Of a stretch of 64,000 nucleotides of DNA, positions 38,544-51,450 are shown in pieces; positions within the stretch are counted from its first letter, which is position 1; every line of letters begins with the position of its first letter. Under the pieces are notes generated by a model. The model did not search any database and had not been told where the DNA came from. It was given only the letters and a program-made list of their open reading frames with translations. The position numbers were made by a program, and so were the translations under genes. The stretch comes from JAXLYE01 sp046351595 (GTDB taxonomy: Bacteria; Myxococcota_A; Polyangia; Palsa-1104; JAEUJZ01), in NCBI GenBank assembly GCA_046351595.1, contig JAXLYE010000005.1, positions 790,963-854,962 on the forward strand, given 5' to 3'.

Positions 38544-38555
38544 CTCAAGCCGCAG
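38544..38555 (+). repeat. Right direct repeat CTCAAGCCGCAG
   Basis: Second copy of the kinase A catalytic-loop codons Leu-Lys-Pro-Gln, identical to 30954-30965 and in frame with the downstream half. Confidence 0.85.
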
Positions 38556-43550
<4,995 letters not shown>

Positions 43551-43611
43551 GACAACCCGACGGCCAGCCGAGCGTCGACCCGATCGGGTCCTACTCTTCT
43601 TCGCTCTCGTC

Positions 43612-44094
43612 CTACGCCTCGGGCCACGTCTCCGGCCACTCGGTCTGCGGCGCGCGCTCGGTCCACGCGCCCAGCTCGTCGAGCTCGAGCACGCAGGCGC
43701 CGCAGTCGTCGTAGGGCGCCTGGCCTTCCAAAAACAGCACGACGCGGTGCTCGCCGATCTCGTCGAGCGGCAGGTCTTTGTAGGACCAGGCGCCGCGCAG
43801 ATCGGTCCAGGCCGTGAGCGCGTCCTCCTGCAGCCAGGCCGCGAGCGCGGACCTTGCCACGGGCTCGTCGGTCCCCATGGTGAGCATGAACTCACCGACG
43901 CGGCGTAGCGCCTGCGCGAGCGAGCCGCTGGCGCCGGCGAACCGCCACTCGCCGATGCGCGCCTCGATCGGGATCATCACGAAGGTCAGGAACGCGCCCG
44001 GTATCGCGGCGCGCTGGTCCGGATCGGACACGATCTCGAGCGCGTGCTCGCGGCTGAGCGGCAGGGGAGCGGGGTACTGAGACATCGGGATCAT
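43612..44094 (-). CDS. Hypothetical cytoplasmic protein
   Basis: 160 aa from ATG 44094, with GAGGACCTCC just upstream. Acidic and without signal peptide. Sequence includes PLSREHALEIVSDPDQRAAIPGAFLTF, EARIGEWRFAGASGSLAQALRRVGEF and DLPLDEIGEHRVVLFLEG. No recognised family. It converges on kinase A and is divergent from the histidine phosphatase gene. Confidence 0.65.
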   Translation of the reverse strand: MIPMSQYPAPLPLSREHALEIVSDPDQRAAIPGAFLTFVMIPIEARIGEWRFAGASGSLAQALRRVGEFMLTMGTDEPVARSALAAWLQEDALTAWTDLRGAWSYKDLPLDEIGEHRVVLFLEGQAPYDDCGACVLELDELGAWTERAPQTEWPETWPEA

Positions 44095-44235
44095 GGAGGT
44101 CCTCGCGACCGGCGGCTGCGTGCAGGCTATCAGACCCGGGCTGCGGTCGGCGCGCCCTTGCACCGCATCCTGCGATTCACGGAGCCGACGCGCCGAGCCT
44201 GGCGCATACTGGGCCCAGACTCAAGCGAGCAGCCG

Positions 44236-44922
44236 ATGAGCAAAAGCACGCGCGTCTTCCTCGTCCGTCACGGAGCCACCGAGCTCTCTGCCGAAGATCG
44301 TTTTGCCGGAGCGACCGATGTCCTCTTGTCCGAGGCCGGCGAGCAGCAGGCCGCGGCCCTGGCGCGCCGCCTGGCCTCCGTCGAGCTGGCCGCGATCTAC
44401 GCCAGCCCGCTGCGCCGCACCATGCGCACCGCGGAGCTGCTCGCGGCGCCGCACAAGCTCTCGGTCAGCCCCGAGCCGACCCTGGTCGAGATCAACCACG
44501 GCCGCTGGGAGCAGCACACGCGCGCCGAGGTCGAGGCGACCTTTCCCGACGAATACGCCGCGTGGGAGCAGGACCCCTTCACCTTCGCACCGCTCGGCGG
44601 CGAGACCGGCCTGTCGGTGCTGGCGCGGGCGCTGCCGACGCTGCGGGCGATCGTGCAGCGGCACACCGGGCGCTCGGTGCTCATCGTCTCGCACAAGGCG
44701 ACGCTGCGGCTGCTCATCGGCAGCCTCCTCGGCTTTGACCTGCGCGGCTACCGCGACCGCCTGGACCAGAGCCCGTGCTGCCTGAACCTGGTCGACTTCC
44801 GCGACGCCACGCACGCGCGCCTGATGCTCTACAACGACGTGTCGCACTACGCCGATCACCCGGCCACGACCCAGTCCTCGCTGTCCCGCTGGTGGGACGC
44901 GCCCCGGCGGCGCTCGCAGTAG
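44236..44922 (+). CDS. Histidine phosphatase (phosphoglycerate mutase-like)
   Basis: 228 aa from ATG 44236. Catalytic LVRHGATELS (His ~11), AIYASPLRRTMRTAELLA with the second Arg, LVEINHGRWE with the catalytic Glu region, and VLIVSHKATLRLLI with the second His. The fold is the alpha-ribazole phosphatase/PGM branch 1; substrate is unknown. Its stop codon abuts that of the convergent DUF218 gene. Confidence 0.9.
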   Translation: MSKSTRVFLVRHGATELSAEDRFAGATDVLLSEAGEQQAAALARRLASVELAAIYASPLRRTMRTAELLAAPHKLSVSPEPTLVEINHGRWEQHTRAEVEATFPDEYAAWEQDPFTFAPLGGETGLSVLARALPTLRAIVQRHTGRSVLIVSHKATLRLLIGSLLGFDLRGYRDRLDQSPCCLNLVDFRDATHARLMLYNDVSHYADHPATTQSSLSRWWDAPRRRSQ

Positions 44923-45993
44923 CTACACGCCCATGCGGAAGTAGTACGTCCAGAACGCCGCGGTCTCGCGCCCGAGCTGGAACAGGAGCTGCGACGGCCG
45001 CGGCAGCTCGCGCACCGGCACCGTGAACACCTGCTGCCCCGCCAGCTGGTACGTCAGCTTGATGCGCGGCAGGTGGGTGAAGTCGCTGACCACCAGGATG
45101 CGCTGCAGCCCGCGCTGCGCGAACAGGGACCGGGTGTTGGCGACCGTGGCCTGGGTGTTCAGCCCCTCGCGATCGAGGATCATGTCCTGCGGGCGCACGC
45201 CGGTGCGCAGCGCCAGGGCGCGCATGGCCTCGGTCTCGTGCACGGCGCCGTCGCCCGGACCGCCCGAGAAGAGGAGCAGGCGGGCGTAGCCCTTGTGGTA
45301 GAGCTCGCAGCCGGTCAGCACCCGGTTGGCCAGCACCGTCGACGGCGTGCCGTCGGCGTAGGTGCGCGCGCCGAACACGACGATCGCATCGGCGGCGCGC
45401 CGGTAGTCGGTCCGGCCGAAGCAGAAGATCTGCGCGATCGGAAACAGGATTCCCAGAGCCAGGTGGACGGCCAGGAAGAACACCAGCGGCATGCGAGAGG
45501 AGGGCTCGGGGGCCGCTCCAGCCGCGGGACTTTGGGGCGCGCGCAGCAGCGTCCAGGTAAGGAACAGGAGGCCGGCAAAGACCAGGAGGGAGAAGGGAAT
45601 GAGCGGCGCGCTGTAGACCAGGTGGCGGCGGAGCAGGACGTAGTAGGTCACGACGTTGCGTCCGGCGAAGAACAGGAACAGGAACAAGACGCAGGCCGCG
45701 GCCGCCCGGTGCCAGCGCGCGCGCGGCAGCGTCCAGGCGACGGAGAGCAGGCCGAGCGACAGCAGCAGCACGGCCAGCACGCGCAGCGTGTCGGAAGGTA
45801 GGAGGGTGAGGTCAAACCACCACAGGTTGGTGTGGAAGCTGATCACCCCGAAGCCCAGCGTGAGCAGCAGGAAGAAGCCCAGGAAGAATGCGAAGGTGCG
45901 GGCGAGCCACTCGGTGATCAGGCGCGTGCGCGACCGTCCGTCCGTGCCGTCGTGCATCCAGCCGCGCCTGCGGCCCAGCATGAAACCGATCAT
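44923..45993 (-). CDS. DUF218 (SanA/YdcF-like) membrane protein
   Basis: 356 aa from ATG 45993. The N-terminal half has five or six transmembrane helices (FAFFLGFFLLLTLGFGV; VLAVLLLSLGLLSVAW; ACVLFLFLFFAGRNVV; FSLLVFAGLLFLTWTLL; VFFLAVHLALGILFPI). The C-terminal DUF218 domain has AIVVFGARTYADGTPSTVLANRV, LLLFSGGPGDGAVHETEAMRALAL, ILDREGLNTQATVANTRSL and LVVSDFTHLPRIKLTYQLAG. Members are implicated in envelope polysaccharide or barrier functions; the reaction is unknown. Confidence 0.88.
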   Translation of the reverse strand: MIGFMLGRRRGWMHDGTDGRSRTRLITEWLARTFAFFLGFFLLLTLGFGVISFHTNLWWFDLTLLPSDTLRVLAVLLLSLGLLSVAWTLPRARWHRAAAACVLFLFLFFAGRNVVTYYVLLRRHLVYSAPLIPFSLLVFAGLLFLTWTLLRAPQSPAAGAAPEPSSRMPLVFFLAVHLALGILFPIAQIFCFGRTDYRRAADAIVVFGARTYADGTPSTVLANRVLTGCELYHKGYARLLLFSGGPGDGAVHETEAMRALALRTGVRPQDMILDREGLNTQATVANTRSLFAQRGLQRILVVSDFTHLPRIKLTYQLAGQQVFTVPVRELPRPSQLLFQLGRETAAFWTYYFRMGV

Positions 45994-46050
45994 GCGCCGA
46001 TCATGCCTGGAATTCCCAGCGGATCGAGTTTCCCCAGGAAGCGGCCAGGC

Positions 46051-46086
46051 ACGTCGCTGAACGCGTCGCTGAACGCGTCGCTGAGT
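46051..46086. repeat. Three 12-bp tandem repeats upstream of the globin gene
   Basis: Units read RCGTCGCTGAAC three times, the last degenerate. They lie between the divergent DUF218 and globin genes, 70 bp before the globin start, so they may be part of either control region. Confidence 0.7.
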
Positions 46087-46156
46087 GAGTATGAGGCAGC
46101 GGACGGAAAGAGTGTCTGGGAGCGGCGCGGGCGCGATAAGATGTGCGCCAATAGGA

Positions 46157-46564
46157 ATGACACAGCCCGTACGGAAGAGCGAGGCGCTGGAGTGCTTCCG
46201 GCGCATCCGCGGCGATCGCCTGGTCGACCGCTTCTACGAGCTGTTCCTGCACTCGGACGAGCGCATCCGGGCGTTGTTTGCCGAGACGGACTTTGCGCGC
46301 CAGAAGCAGATGCTGCAGCACGGCATCCTGATGCTGCTCAACCACTCGCGCGGCGATGCCATCGGCGGCCTCGCGCTCAAGCGGCTGGGCCAGCGCCACC
46401 ACGGCGAGCTCGGTGTCGAGCCGGAGCTCTATAAAAATTTCGTCGAGTGCCTGCTCAAGGCGGCGGCGGAGCTCGATCCGGAGTGGAGCCCGCGCCTGGA
46501 GCGCACCTGGCGCGCCGACCTCGAGCGCGGAATCGGCGAGATGCGGCGGTACGGCGACCGGTAG
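46157..46564 (+). CDS. Bacterial single-domain globin
   Basis: 135 aa from ATG 46157. ALECFRRIRGDRLVDRFYELFLHSDERIRALFAETDFARQKQMLQHGILMLLNHSRGD, then the proximal-His segment LGQRHHGELGVEPELYKNFVECLL. The order (helix A to H), the Phe in the CD region and the proximal His fit the globin fold. Haem-binding; may sense or detoxify oxygen or nitric oxide. The next gene on the other strand is a truncated PAS protein. Confidence 0.88.
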   Translation: MTQPVRKSEALECFRRIRGDRLVDRFYELFLHSDERIRALFAETDFARQKQMLQHGILMLLNHSRGDAIGGLALKRLGQRHHGELGVEPELYKNFVECLLKAAAELDPEWSPRLERTWRADLERGIGEMRRYGDR

Positions 46565-46677
46565 GCGGCGATCGGGACCCCGCGCAGGGAAGCGCCGCGC
46601 GGCTCTTTGGGACGTGGATCCGGAACCCTTCCGCAGCGCCGCGCGCGTCGGCTTCTGCGACGGAGCCGCGCAGGGCG

Positions 46678-47418
46678 GACCTTCAGCACGGTGCCGTCCC
46701 GCCGCCGCGCGCGCAGCTCCTGGGTGTCGCCGCTCTTGCGCTCGCCGGTCATAAACTCCTGGAACATGCCGAGGGAGTGATCGTGCTCCTCGGGCGGCAG
46801 GATCTTGCTGAACAGGCGGCCGATGAGCTCCTCGGGGCGGAACCCGAACAGCTCGCAGAAGGCACGGTTGACGCTGACGAAGCGGCCGCGCTGATCACAC
46901 AGGCACAGGCCGACGGCGCAGGTCTCCAGGATCGCGCCGAGCAGCGACTCGCTCTCGCGGTGGGCCCGCTCGCCGCGCACCCGCTGCGTCACGTCGGCGG
47001 CGTGGACCAGCACCAGGGCGCCGCGGTCCTTGACGGTGACGGCCTGCGGCTCGCCCGCTGCCTGCGCGCTCGTCGCGGCTACAGGCGGGTAGGGGCGGAC
47101 CAGGAGCTCGAACCAGCGCGGCTGCGAGCCGGGCCGCAGCTCCAGCACCGCGGTCGCGGAGGCGGCACCGGCAAAGACCTTGCGCAGCGCCTGCTCCAGC
47201 GCCTCGGGCAGCGCGCCGCCCTCACCCAGGCCGGGCAGGCCGGCGCGGAAGGCGCGGTTGCGCAGGCACGGGCGCAGCGTCCCGTCGGCGCCCTGCTCAA
47301 ACAGGGCGACACAATCGGGGAGCATGTCGAGCAGCGACACGGCCTCCGCGGACAGGACGCCCGGCGGACCGGAGCCCGGTCCGAGCGGGGCGCTTAAGGG
47401 CTCGCTCTGTCCCAGCAT
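46678..47418 (-). pseudogene. PAS-domain signalling protein, truncated after the second PAS domain
   Basis: From ATG 47418 the protein has a PAS-like N-terminal region (LLDMLPDCVALFEQGADGTLRPCLRNRAF) and a second PAS domain (LLGAILETCAVGLCLCDQRGRFVSVNRAFCELFGFRPEELIGR...RRRDGTVLKV). Similarity ends at about 46678 within the second PAS core; about 80 unrelated Arg-rich residues follow to a stop at 46429. Relatives continue into a histidine kinase or diguanylate cyclase module, which is not found in this window. CCGGAACCCTTCCGCAGC lies 40 bp beyond the break and loosely resembles the end motif of the kinase inserts. Confidence 0.7.
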
Positions 47419-47644
47419 TCAGGGAATTCGCTGATTTTAAGGGAATCATCCTCGGCGGGCCTCTGTCAACCGTCGCATCGGCGCGCCGCGGGTTCCGGGC
47501 GGGGGGACTCGGGCCAGGGCGCCGCGGCAAACTTCCCGTGAGCTCTGCGGTTCGTCCTGATTCGGGAGCGGGATCACGTGATATATTGAATGGGTTTGGG
47601 GAGCGGGGGGCAGGGTCTGCCGGGGCTTTGCTGATGACAGGACC

Positions 47645-49066
47645 ATGGTAGGGAAGACATCCCAGCGCACACAGTCCGGGGTGGGGCCGCGCCAGGGGAC
47701 GAGTTCTGGCACGGGGGCGGGCCTCATCGATCTGCCTGCGCCCAAGCGGGCACCGGCGACGGAGACCTCGGGGTCGAGCGCCGCGCTGACCGGTCGCGGC
47801 GGCGGGGCCGTCGAGCGCCGTGCGCAGCTGCCGGGGGCCGGGGGCTCGGCGGGCAGCTCGCTGACCGGGGCCGCGGGCGGGCGCGTCGTGACGAGTGATC
47901 TGCCGGCGCCGCTGGGACCGCGGCCGCGCAGCCGCAGCAAGAACCCGCGCATGCCCGCACGGATCGACGCCGGCCCGCGCTCGCAGGTGAACCTGCCGCG
48001 CAGCGCGCCGGAGATCGACGCCAGCCTCGAGATCACGGCGGACATGCCGAAGTCGCTGCTCGATCTGGAGCTGCCGAGTGAGGTGCTGCTGCCGCCGAGC
48101 CCGGCGCCCGAGGCGGCCCCGGTACCGAAGCGCGCGCTGGGGGTCGCGCTGAGCCCCGCCGCGGGCACCACCGGGGCCGCCCTGCCGGCGGTCGCACCGA
48201 CGGTGAGCCCGGCGGCCCCGGTGGTGCCCGCGATCGTTCCGCCGGCGGCGGCAGCGGCGCCGCGCGAGGCGACGGTGTCGGGGCTGGCGCTCGCGCCGGT
48301 GGCGGTGCTGCCGACCGCGGGCGCGCCGGGTGGAGCAAGGGGCAGCGCGGCGGCGGGGCCGGACCCCGGGGCCGCGGCGGGCGGGGGGCGCGGGTCCAAG
48401 CCCGGCCCGTCGCCGGCGGTGCCCGTGGCGCTGCCGCGGACGTCGTCCGAGCCGGTGGCGCTGCCGCCGCCGCCCGGGACGCCGCTGGTGCTCGGCGCGC
48501 TCGGCGACTCGGGCCGCCACCCGGCCCTGGTGGTGCCGTCGGTGCCGTCGGTGCCGTCGGTGCCGTCGGTGCTGGCGCCTGCGGTGAAGCCTGCGGGCCC
48601 CGCGGCCGCGCCGGCGCAGGCTGCGGCCGCCGCGCCTGCGGCCGAGGCGACCGCGCCCGCGGCGCCGCCACCGTCGGGGTCACCGGGCCCCGCGTCAGCG
48701 CCCGCGGCGCCAGCCGCACCGTCCAACGCACCGTCCAGCGCACCTTCCACTGGGCCCGCGGCTCCGCCGGCCGCGCCGTCTCGCGCCGCCGCACCCGGCT
48801 CCGCCTCGGCCGAGACCCTCGACGAGAAGAGCGCCGCGGCGCCGCGCCCGCCGTCGACGGACTCCGAGTCCACCGCCGAGCCCAGGCCGTCCGCGGGCAG
48901 CGAGCTCTCGGCCAGCGACAGCTCCATCCCCAGCTCCGACACGGCGCAGCAGCGCGCGGCCCTGGCGCCGAGCGTGGTGCGGCTGCGCGGCCTGCTGATC
49001 TTCCTGGCGCTGCTGGTCATCGCGCTGCTCGTCCTGATTGCGCAGAAGACCGGCCTGTTGCCCTGA
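47645..49066 (+). CDS. Ala/Pro-rich tail-anchored membrane protein
   Basis: 473 aa. Almost entirely low complexity (Ala, Pro, Ser, Gly) with scattered motifs DLPAPKR, SDLPAPLGP and ASLEITADMPKSLLDLELPSE. One C-terminal transmembrane helix (LRGLLIFLALLVIALLVLIAQ) ends six residues before the stop, giving a tail-anchored cytoplasmic protein. VPS tandem repeats occur at about residue 300. Function unknown. The DLPAP motif is common in myxobacterial low-complexity proteins. A long open frame on the other strand is a codon-bias artefact. Confidence 0.7.
   Translation: MVGKTSQRTQSGVGPRQGTSSGTGAGLIDLPAPKRAPATETSGSSAALTGRGGGAVERRAQLPGAGGSAGSSLTGAAGGRVVTSDLPAPLGPRPRSRSKNPRMPARIDAGPRSQVNLPRSAPEIDASLEITADMPKSLLDLELPSEVLLPPSPAPEAAPVPKRALGVALSPAAGTTGAALPAVAPTVSPAAPVVPAIVPPAAAAAPREATVSGLALAPVAVLPTAGAPGGARGSAAAGPDPGAAAGGGRGSKPGPSPAVPVALPRTSSEPVALPPPPGTPLVLGALGDSGRHPALVVPSVPSVPSVPSVLAPAVKPAGPAAAPAQAAAAAPAAEATAPAAPPPSGSPGPASAPAAPAAPSNAPSSAPSTGPAAPPAAPSRAAAPGSASAETLDEKSAAAPRPPSTDSESTAEPRPSAGSELSASDSSIPSSDTAQQRAALAPSVVRLRGLLIFLALLVIALLVLIAQKTGLLP
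48535..48570. repeat. 9-bp repeat GTGCCGTCG
   Basis: Four in-frame copies encode VPSVPSVPSVPS in the low-complexity part of the tail-anchored protein. Confidence 0.8.
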
Positions 49067-49190
49067 AGCACAGCGACGGGACGGGGTGAACGACGCGGCG
49101 GGGTCCGGCCGCATCCCGGCCCGCGTGAATGCGCGCAGGCAGTAGCCAGTCTGCTGCAGGGCGCGATACGATCGCGAACCGGAGGAGTCC

Positions 49191-50579
49191 ATGACCATCC
49201 GTCTCTCTCGGAGCAGGACCGCCGAGCTCCTGGCCCTTCTCGCCGCCACCGCGTCTGTCGGCTCCGCGGTCGCGGTCGCGGCCAAGCCGGCGGCCAAGGC
49301 CAAGCCCGCGCCTGCGGCCAAGGCCAAGGCCGCGCCGGCCGCCGGCAAGCCCGGTGCCCCGGCCGCCCCGGCGCCGGTCGCGCCCGCCGCCGCGCCCGCC
49401 GCCGCGCCCGCCGCTCCGGCCCCGGCCTCGACGCCTGCTCCGGCTCCGGCCCCGGCCGCCCCGACGACAGCGGCTCCCAGCGCGTCGGCCGCGGCACCTG
49501 CCGTCCCGCCGCCGGCTCCGCGCCCGCCGCCGGGCAGCGCCCTGGTCAGCACCTGGGTGCAGGCCGCGGACAGCAGCGGCTACCAGGACGGCCCGCCGGC
49601 CGAGGCGCGCTTCGACGAGGTCGCGGGCGCCGCGGTGATCGGCGACGAGCTGTATCTTAGCGACAGCGGCAACGGCGTGATCCGGCGCGTCACCCTGCCA
49701 GGCGGTGTGGTTTCGACGCTGACCGGCAAGCAGCGCGACTTCAACACCGTCAACGGCACCCTGGCCGAGTCGCGCTTCTACAAGCCCGGCCCCCTGGTCG
49801 CCGTCGGCAAGACGCTGTACGTCGTGCAGCTTGCCACCGAGCACGGCGGCTCGTGCATCCGCAGCATCGACCTTGCGGCCGGCCGCACCGCGACGCTGAC
49901 CGGCAGCTGCCAGCGGCAGGGAAACCTCGACGGCGGCCCCGACACCGCCCTGTTCTCCAGCCCGCGCGCGCTCGCCACCGACGGGCAGAACCTGTACGTC
50001 GGCGACTACGTCCGCGTCCGCGCCGTGTCGCTGGCCACCGGCGCCGTCACCACGCTGGTCGGCGAGGCCGACGCGCAGTGCGACTTCGGCCTGCAGCGGA
50101 TCTGCAAGGGCGGCTGGGTCGACGGCGTCGGCAACGAGGCGCGGCTGTCCGGCATCCGCGCCCTGACGCTAGCCGGCAGCACCTTGTACATCGCCGACGG
50201 CGACGCCATCCGCGCGCTCGATCTGCCGTCGCGCAAGCTGAGCACCGTGATCGGCGCGCAGCGCTCGCAGAACAGCGGCAACGACGGCATCGGCGCCAAG
50301 GCGGGCCTGACCAGCATCGCCGCGCTCGCGCCCCAGAGCGGCGGCCTGCTCGTGCTGCAGGGCCCGTACTTCGCCGGCCTGCGCTCCCTCAACCTGGCGA
50401 GCAACGCCCTCGTCTCGGTCACCGGCCTGTCGATCCCCGGCTTCGCCCGCGGCAGCCGCGACACCGACGGACCCGCGCCCCAGGCCGACTTCAAGAACCC
50501 GAAGCTGCTGGTGCCCTACGGCGACCGCGTGCTCGTCATCCACCAGCACGGCCGCGTGCGCGCCTTCGAGAAGTTCTAG
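49191..50579 (+). CDS. Exported NHL-type beta-propeller protein
   Basis: 462 aa with GGAGGAG ahead of the ATG. Signal peptide (ELLALLAATASVGSAVAVAAKP), a long Ala/Pro/Lys-rich spacer (about 30-115), then a six-bladed propeller with NHL-type repeats: FDEVAGAAVIGDELYLSDSGNGVIRRV, FSSPRALATDGQNLYVGDYVRVRAV, LSGIRALTLAGSTLYIADGDAIRAL. Typical of myxobacterial secreted or surface propellers; ligand unknown. It ends two bases before the convergent phytochelatin synthase-like gene. Confidence 0.82.
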   Translation: MTIRLSRSRTAELLALLAATASVGSAVAVAAKPAAKAKPAPAAKAKAAPAAGKPGAPAAPAPVAPAAAPAAAPAAPAPASTPAPAPAPAAPTTAAPSASAAAPAVPPPAPRPPPGSALVSTWVQAADSSGYQDGPPAEARFDEVAGAAVIGDELYLSDSGNGVIRRVTLPGGVVSTLTGKQRDFNTVNGTLAESRFYKPGPLVAVGKTLYVVQLATEHGGSCIRSIDLAAGRTATLTGSCQRQGNLDGGPDTALFSSPRALATDGQNLYVGDYVRVRAVSLATGAVTTLVGEADAQCDFGLQRICKGGWVDGVGNEARLSGIRALTLAGSTLYIADGDAIRALDLPSRKLSTVIGAQRSQNSGNDGIGAKAGLTSIAALAPQSGGLLVLQGPYFAGLRSLNLASNALVSVTGLSIPGFARGSRDTDGPAPQADFKNPKLLVPYGDRVLVIHQHGRVRAFEKF

Positions 50580-50581
50580 GC

Positions 50582-51307
50582 TCACTCGATCAGCAGCAGC
50601 CCGCGCTTCTTCCCCGCGATCGGATCGACCGTGTCCACCGCTTCGTACAGCCGATCGGCGCGCACCAGCCACGGCCCGTACTCGCGGTTTACGTCGAGGA
50701 CCAGCACCAGATCCGCGTCCGGCAGGTAGCCGCCGAGCGGCGCGTGGTGGCCGCCGCCGCGCCCGAACAGCGGGCCGCGGTGGAAGTTGACGAGGTAGCG
50801 GCGCGACGGATCGAACGTGCGGGCGAGGTGGCGCCGGAACTCCGCGCGATCGAGCCCGCGCAGCACCGTGACGCGCCGCTCGGTCCTGCTGCGCACAACC
50901 TCGGCTAGGCGATCCAGCGTCAGCCCGCCCGGCAGGAGCCCGAGTACCGTGGTGATCCCGGTGCCTTCGAGGATGTGCGCCTGATCCGCGGGCTGGCCCA
51001 GCGAGCGCAGCAAGGTGACGACGCTGGCCGGGCCGCAGAAGCTGGAGTTCTTCTGCCAGTCGATGCCGCCGCGCCGGTACTGGGTCGCCACCGGCAGCGC
51101 CCACGCCCGCTGCAGCAGCGCCGGATCTTTGTACTCGCGGCTGCGATCGATCGCAGCGACCGGCGCGCAGCTCTCCCTACCGCGGCGCAGCGCCAGCGCG
51201 AGCAGCACGGTGAGCGCGCACAGCACCACGGCGAAGAGCGGCGCCACGACGAGCACGAGCCTGCGGCGGCGCGCGCGGGGAGCCGCGGCAGGCGGCGGAG
51301 CGTCCAT
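50582..51307 (-). CDS. Membrane-anchored phytochelatin synthase-like cysteine peptidase
   Basis: 241 aa from ATG 51307. One N-terminal transmembrane helix (LVLVVAPLFAVVLCALTVLLALAL) is followed by a phytochelatin synthase-type domain: SSFCGPASVVTLLRSLG with the catalytic Cys, ILEGTGITTVLGLLPGGLTLDRLAEVV, FHRGPLFGRGGGHHAPLGGYL with the catalytic His, and LVLDVNREYGPWLV with the catalytic Asp. Bacterial members usually hydrolyse glutathione to gamma-Glu-Cys rather than making phytochelatins. The domain faces outward, which suggests extracytoplasmic glutathione or peptide processing. Confidence 0.88.
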   Translation of the reverse strand: MDAPPPAAAPRARRRRLVLVVAPLFAVVLCALTVLLALALRRGRESCAPVAAIDRSREYKDPALLQRAWALPVATQYRRGGIDWQKNSSFCGPASVVTLLRSLGQPADQAHILEGTGITTVLGLLPGGLTLDRLAEVVRSRTERRVTVLRGLDRAEFRRHLARTFDPSRRYLVNFHRGPLFGRGGGHHAPLGGYLPDADLVLVLDVNREYGPWLVRADRLYEAVDTVDPIAGKKRGLLLIE

Positions 51308-51450
51308 GTCCGCAGTATGGATCGCACGCATCCGGTACGGAATCGCCTGATTTAGGAATCCTCCTGATGCAAAAGGAGCCGCAAGGCAGACTCCGTCCGC
51401 GTGCAAAGGGAGTACGGGCGCGCGCGCCCCGGACCGTTACTCTTGAGAGT

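Larger units (their letters stand above)
30966..38555. mobile_element. 7.59-kb insertion in trifunctional kinase A
   Basis: The boundaries are where kinase A similarity ends and resumes, with a 12-bp direct repeat. Contents: a PhoD-type phosphatase, kinase B (itself split), and a small membrane protein. No recombinase or transposase is encoded, so if mobile it is non-autonomous. GCGGACGGTTTG lies 61 bp inside the left junction (31027-31038), and a degenerate inverted form CGAAACCTTCCGC lies about 56 bp inside the right junction (38476-38488). The one-base difference beside the repeats argues for site-specific joining of two non-identical copies rather than a target duplication made by a transposase. 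Confidence 0.75.

Noticed and set aside
30966..38555. 7.59-kb insert as a standard insertion sequence or composite transposon
   Set aside because: No transposase and no terminal inverted repeats at the junctions; the only end similarity is about 60 bp inside.
47446..49497. 683-residue minus-strand open frame opposite the Ala/Pro-rich protein
   Set aside because: Also low complexity and possible in principle, but the plus-strand frame has a proper C-terminal transmembrane helix and a clean stop.
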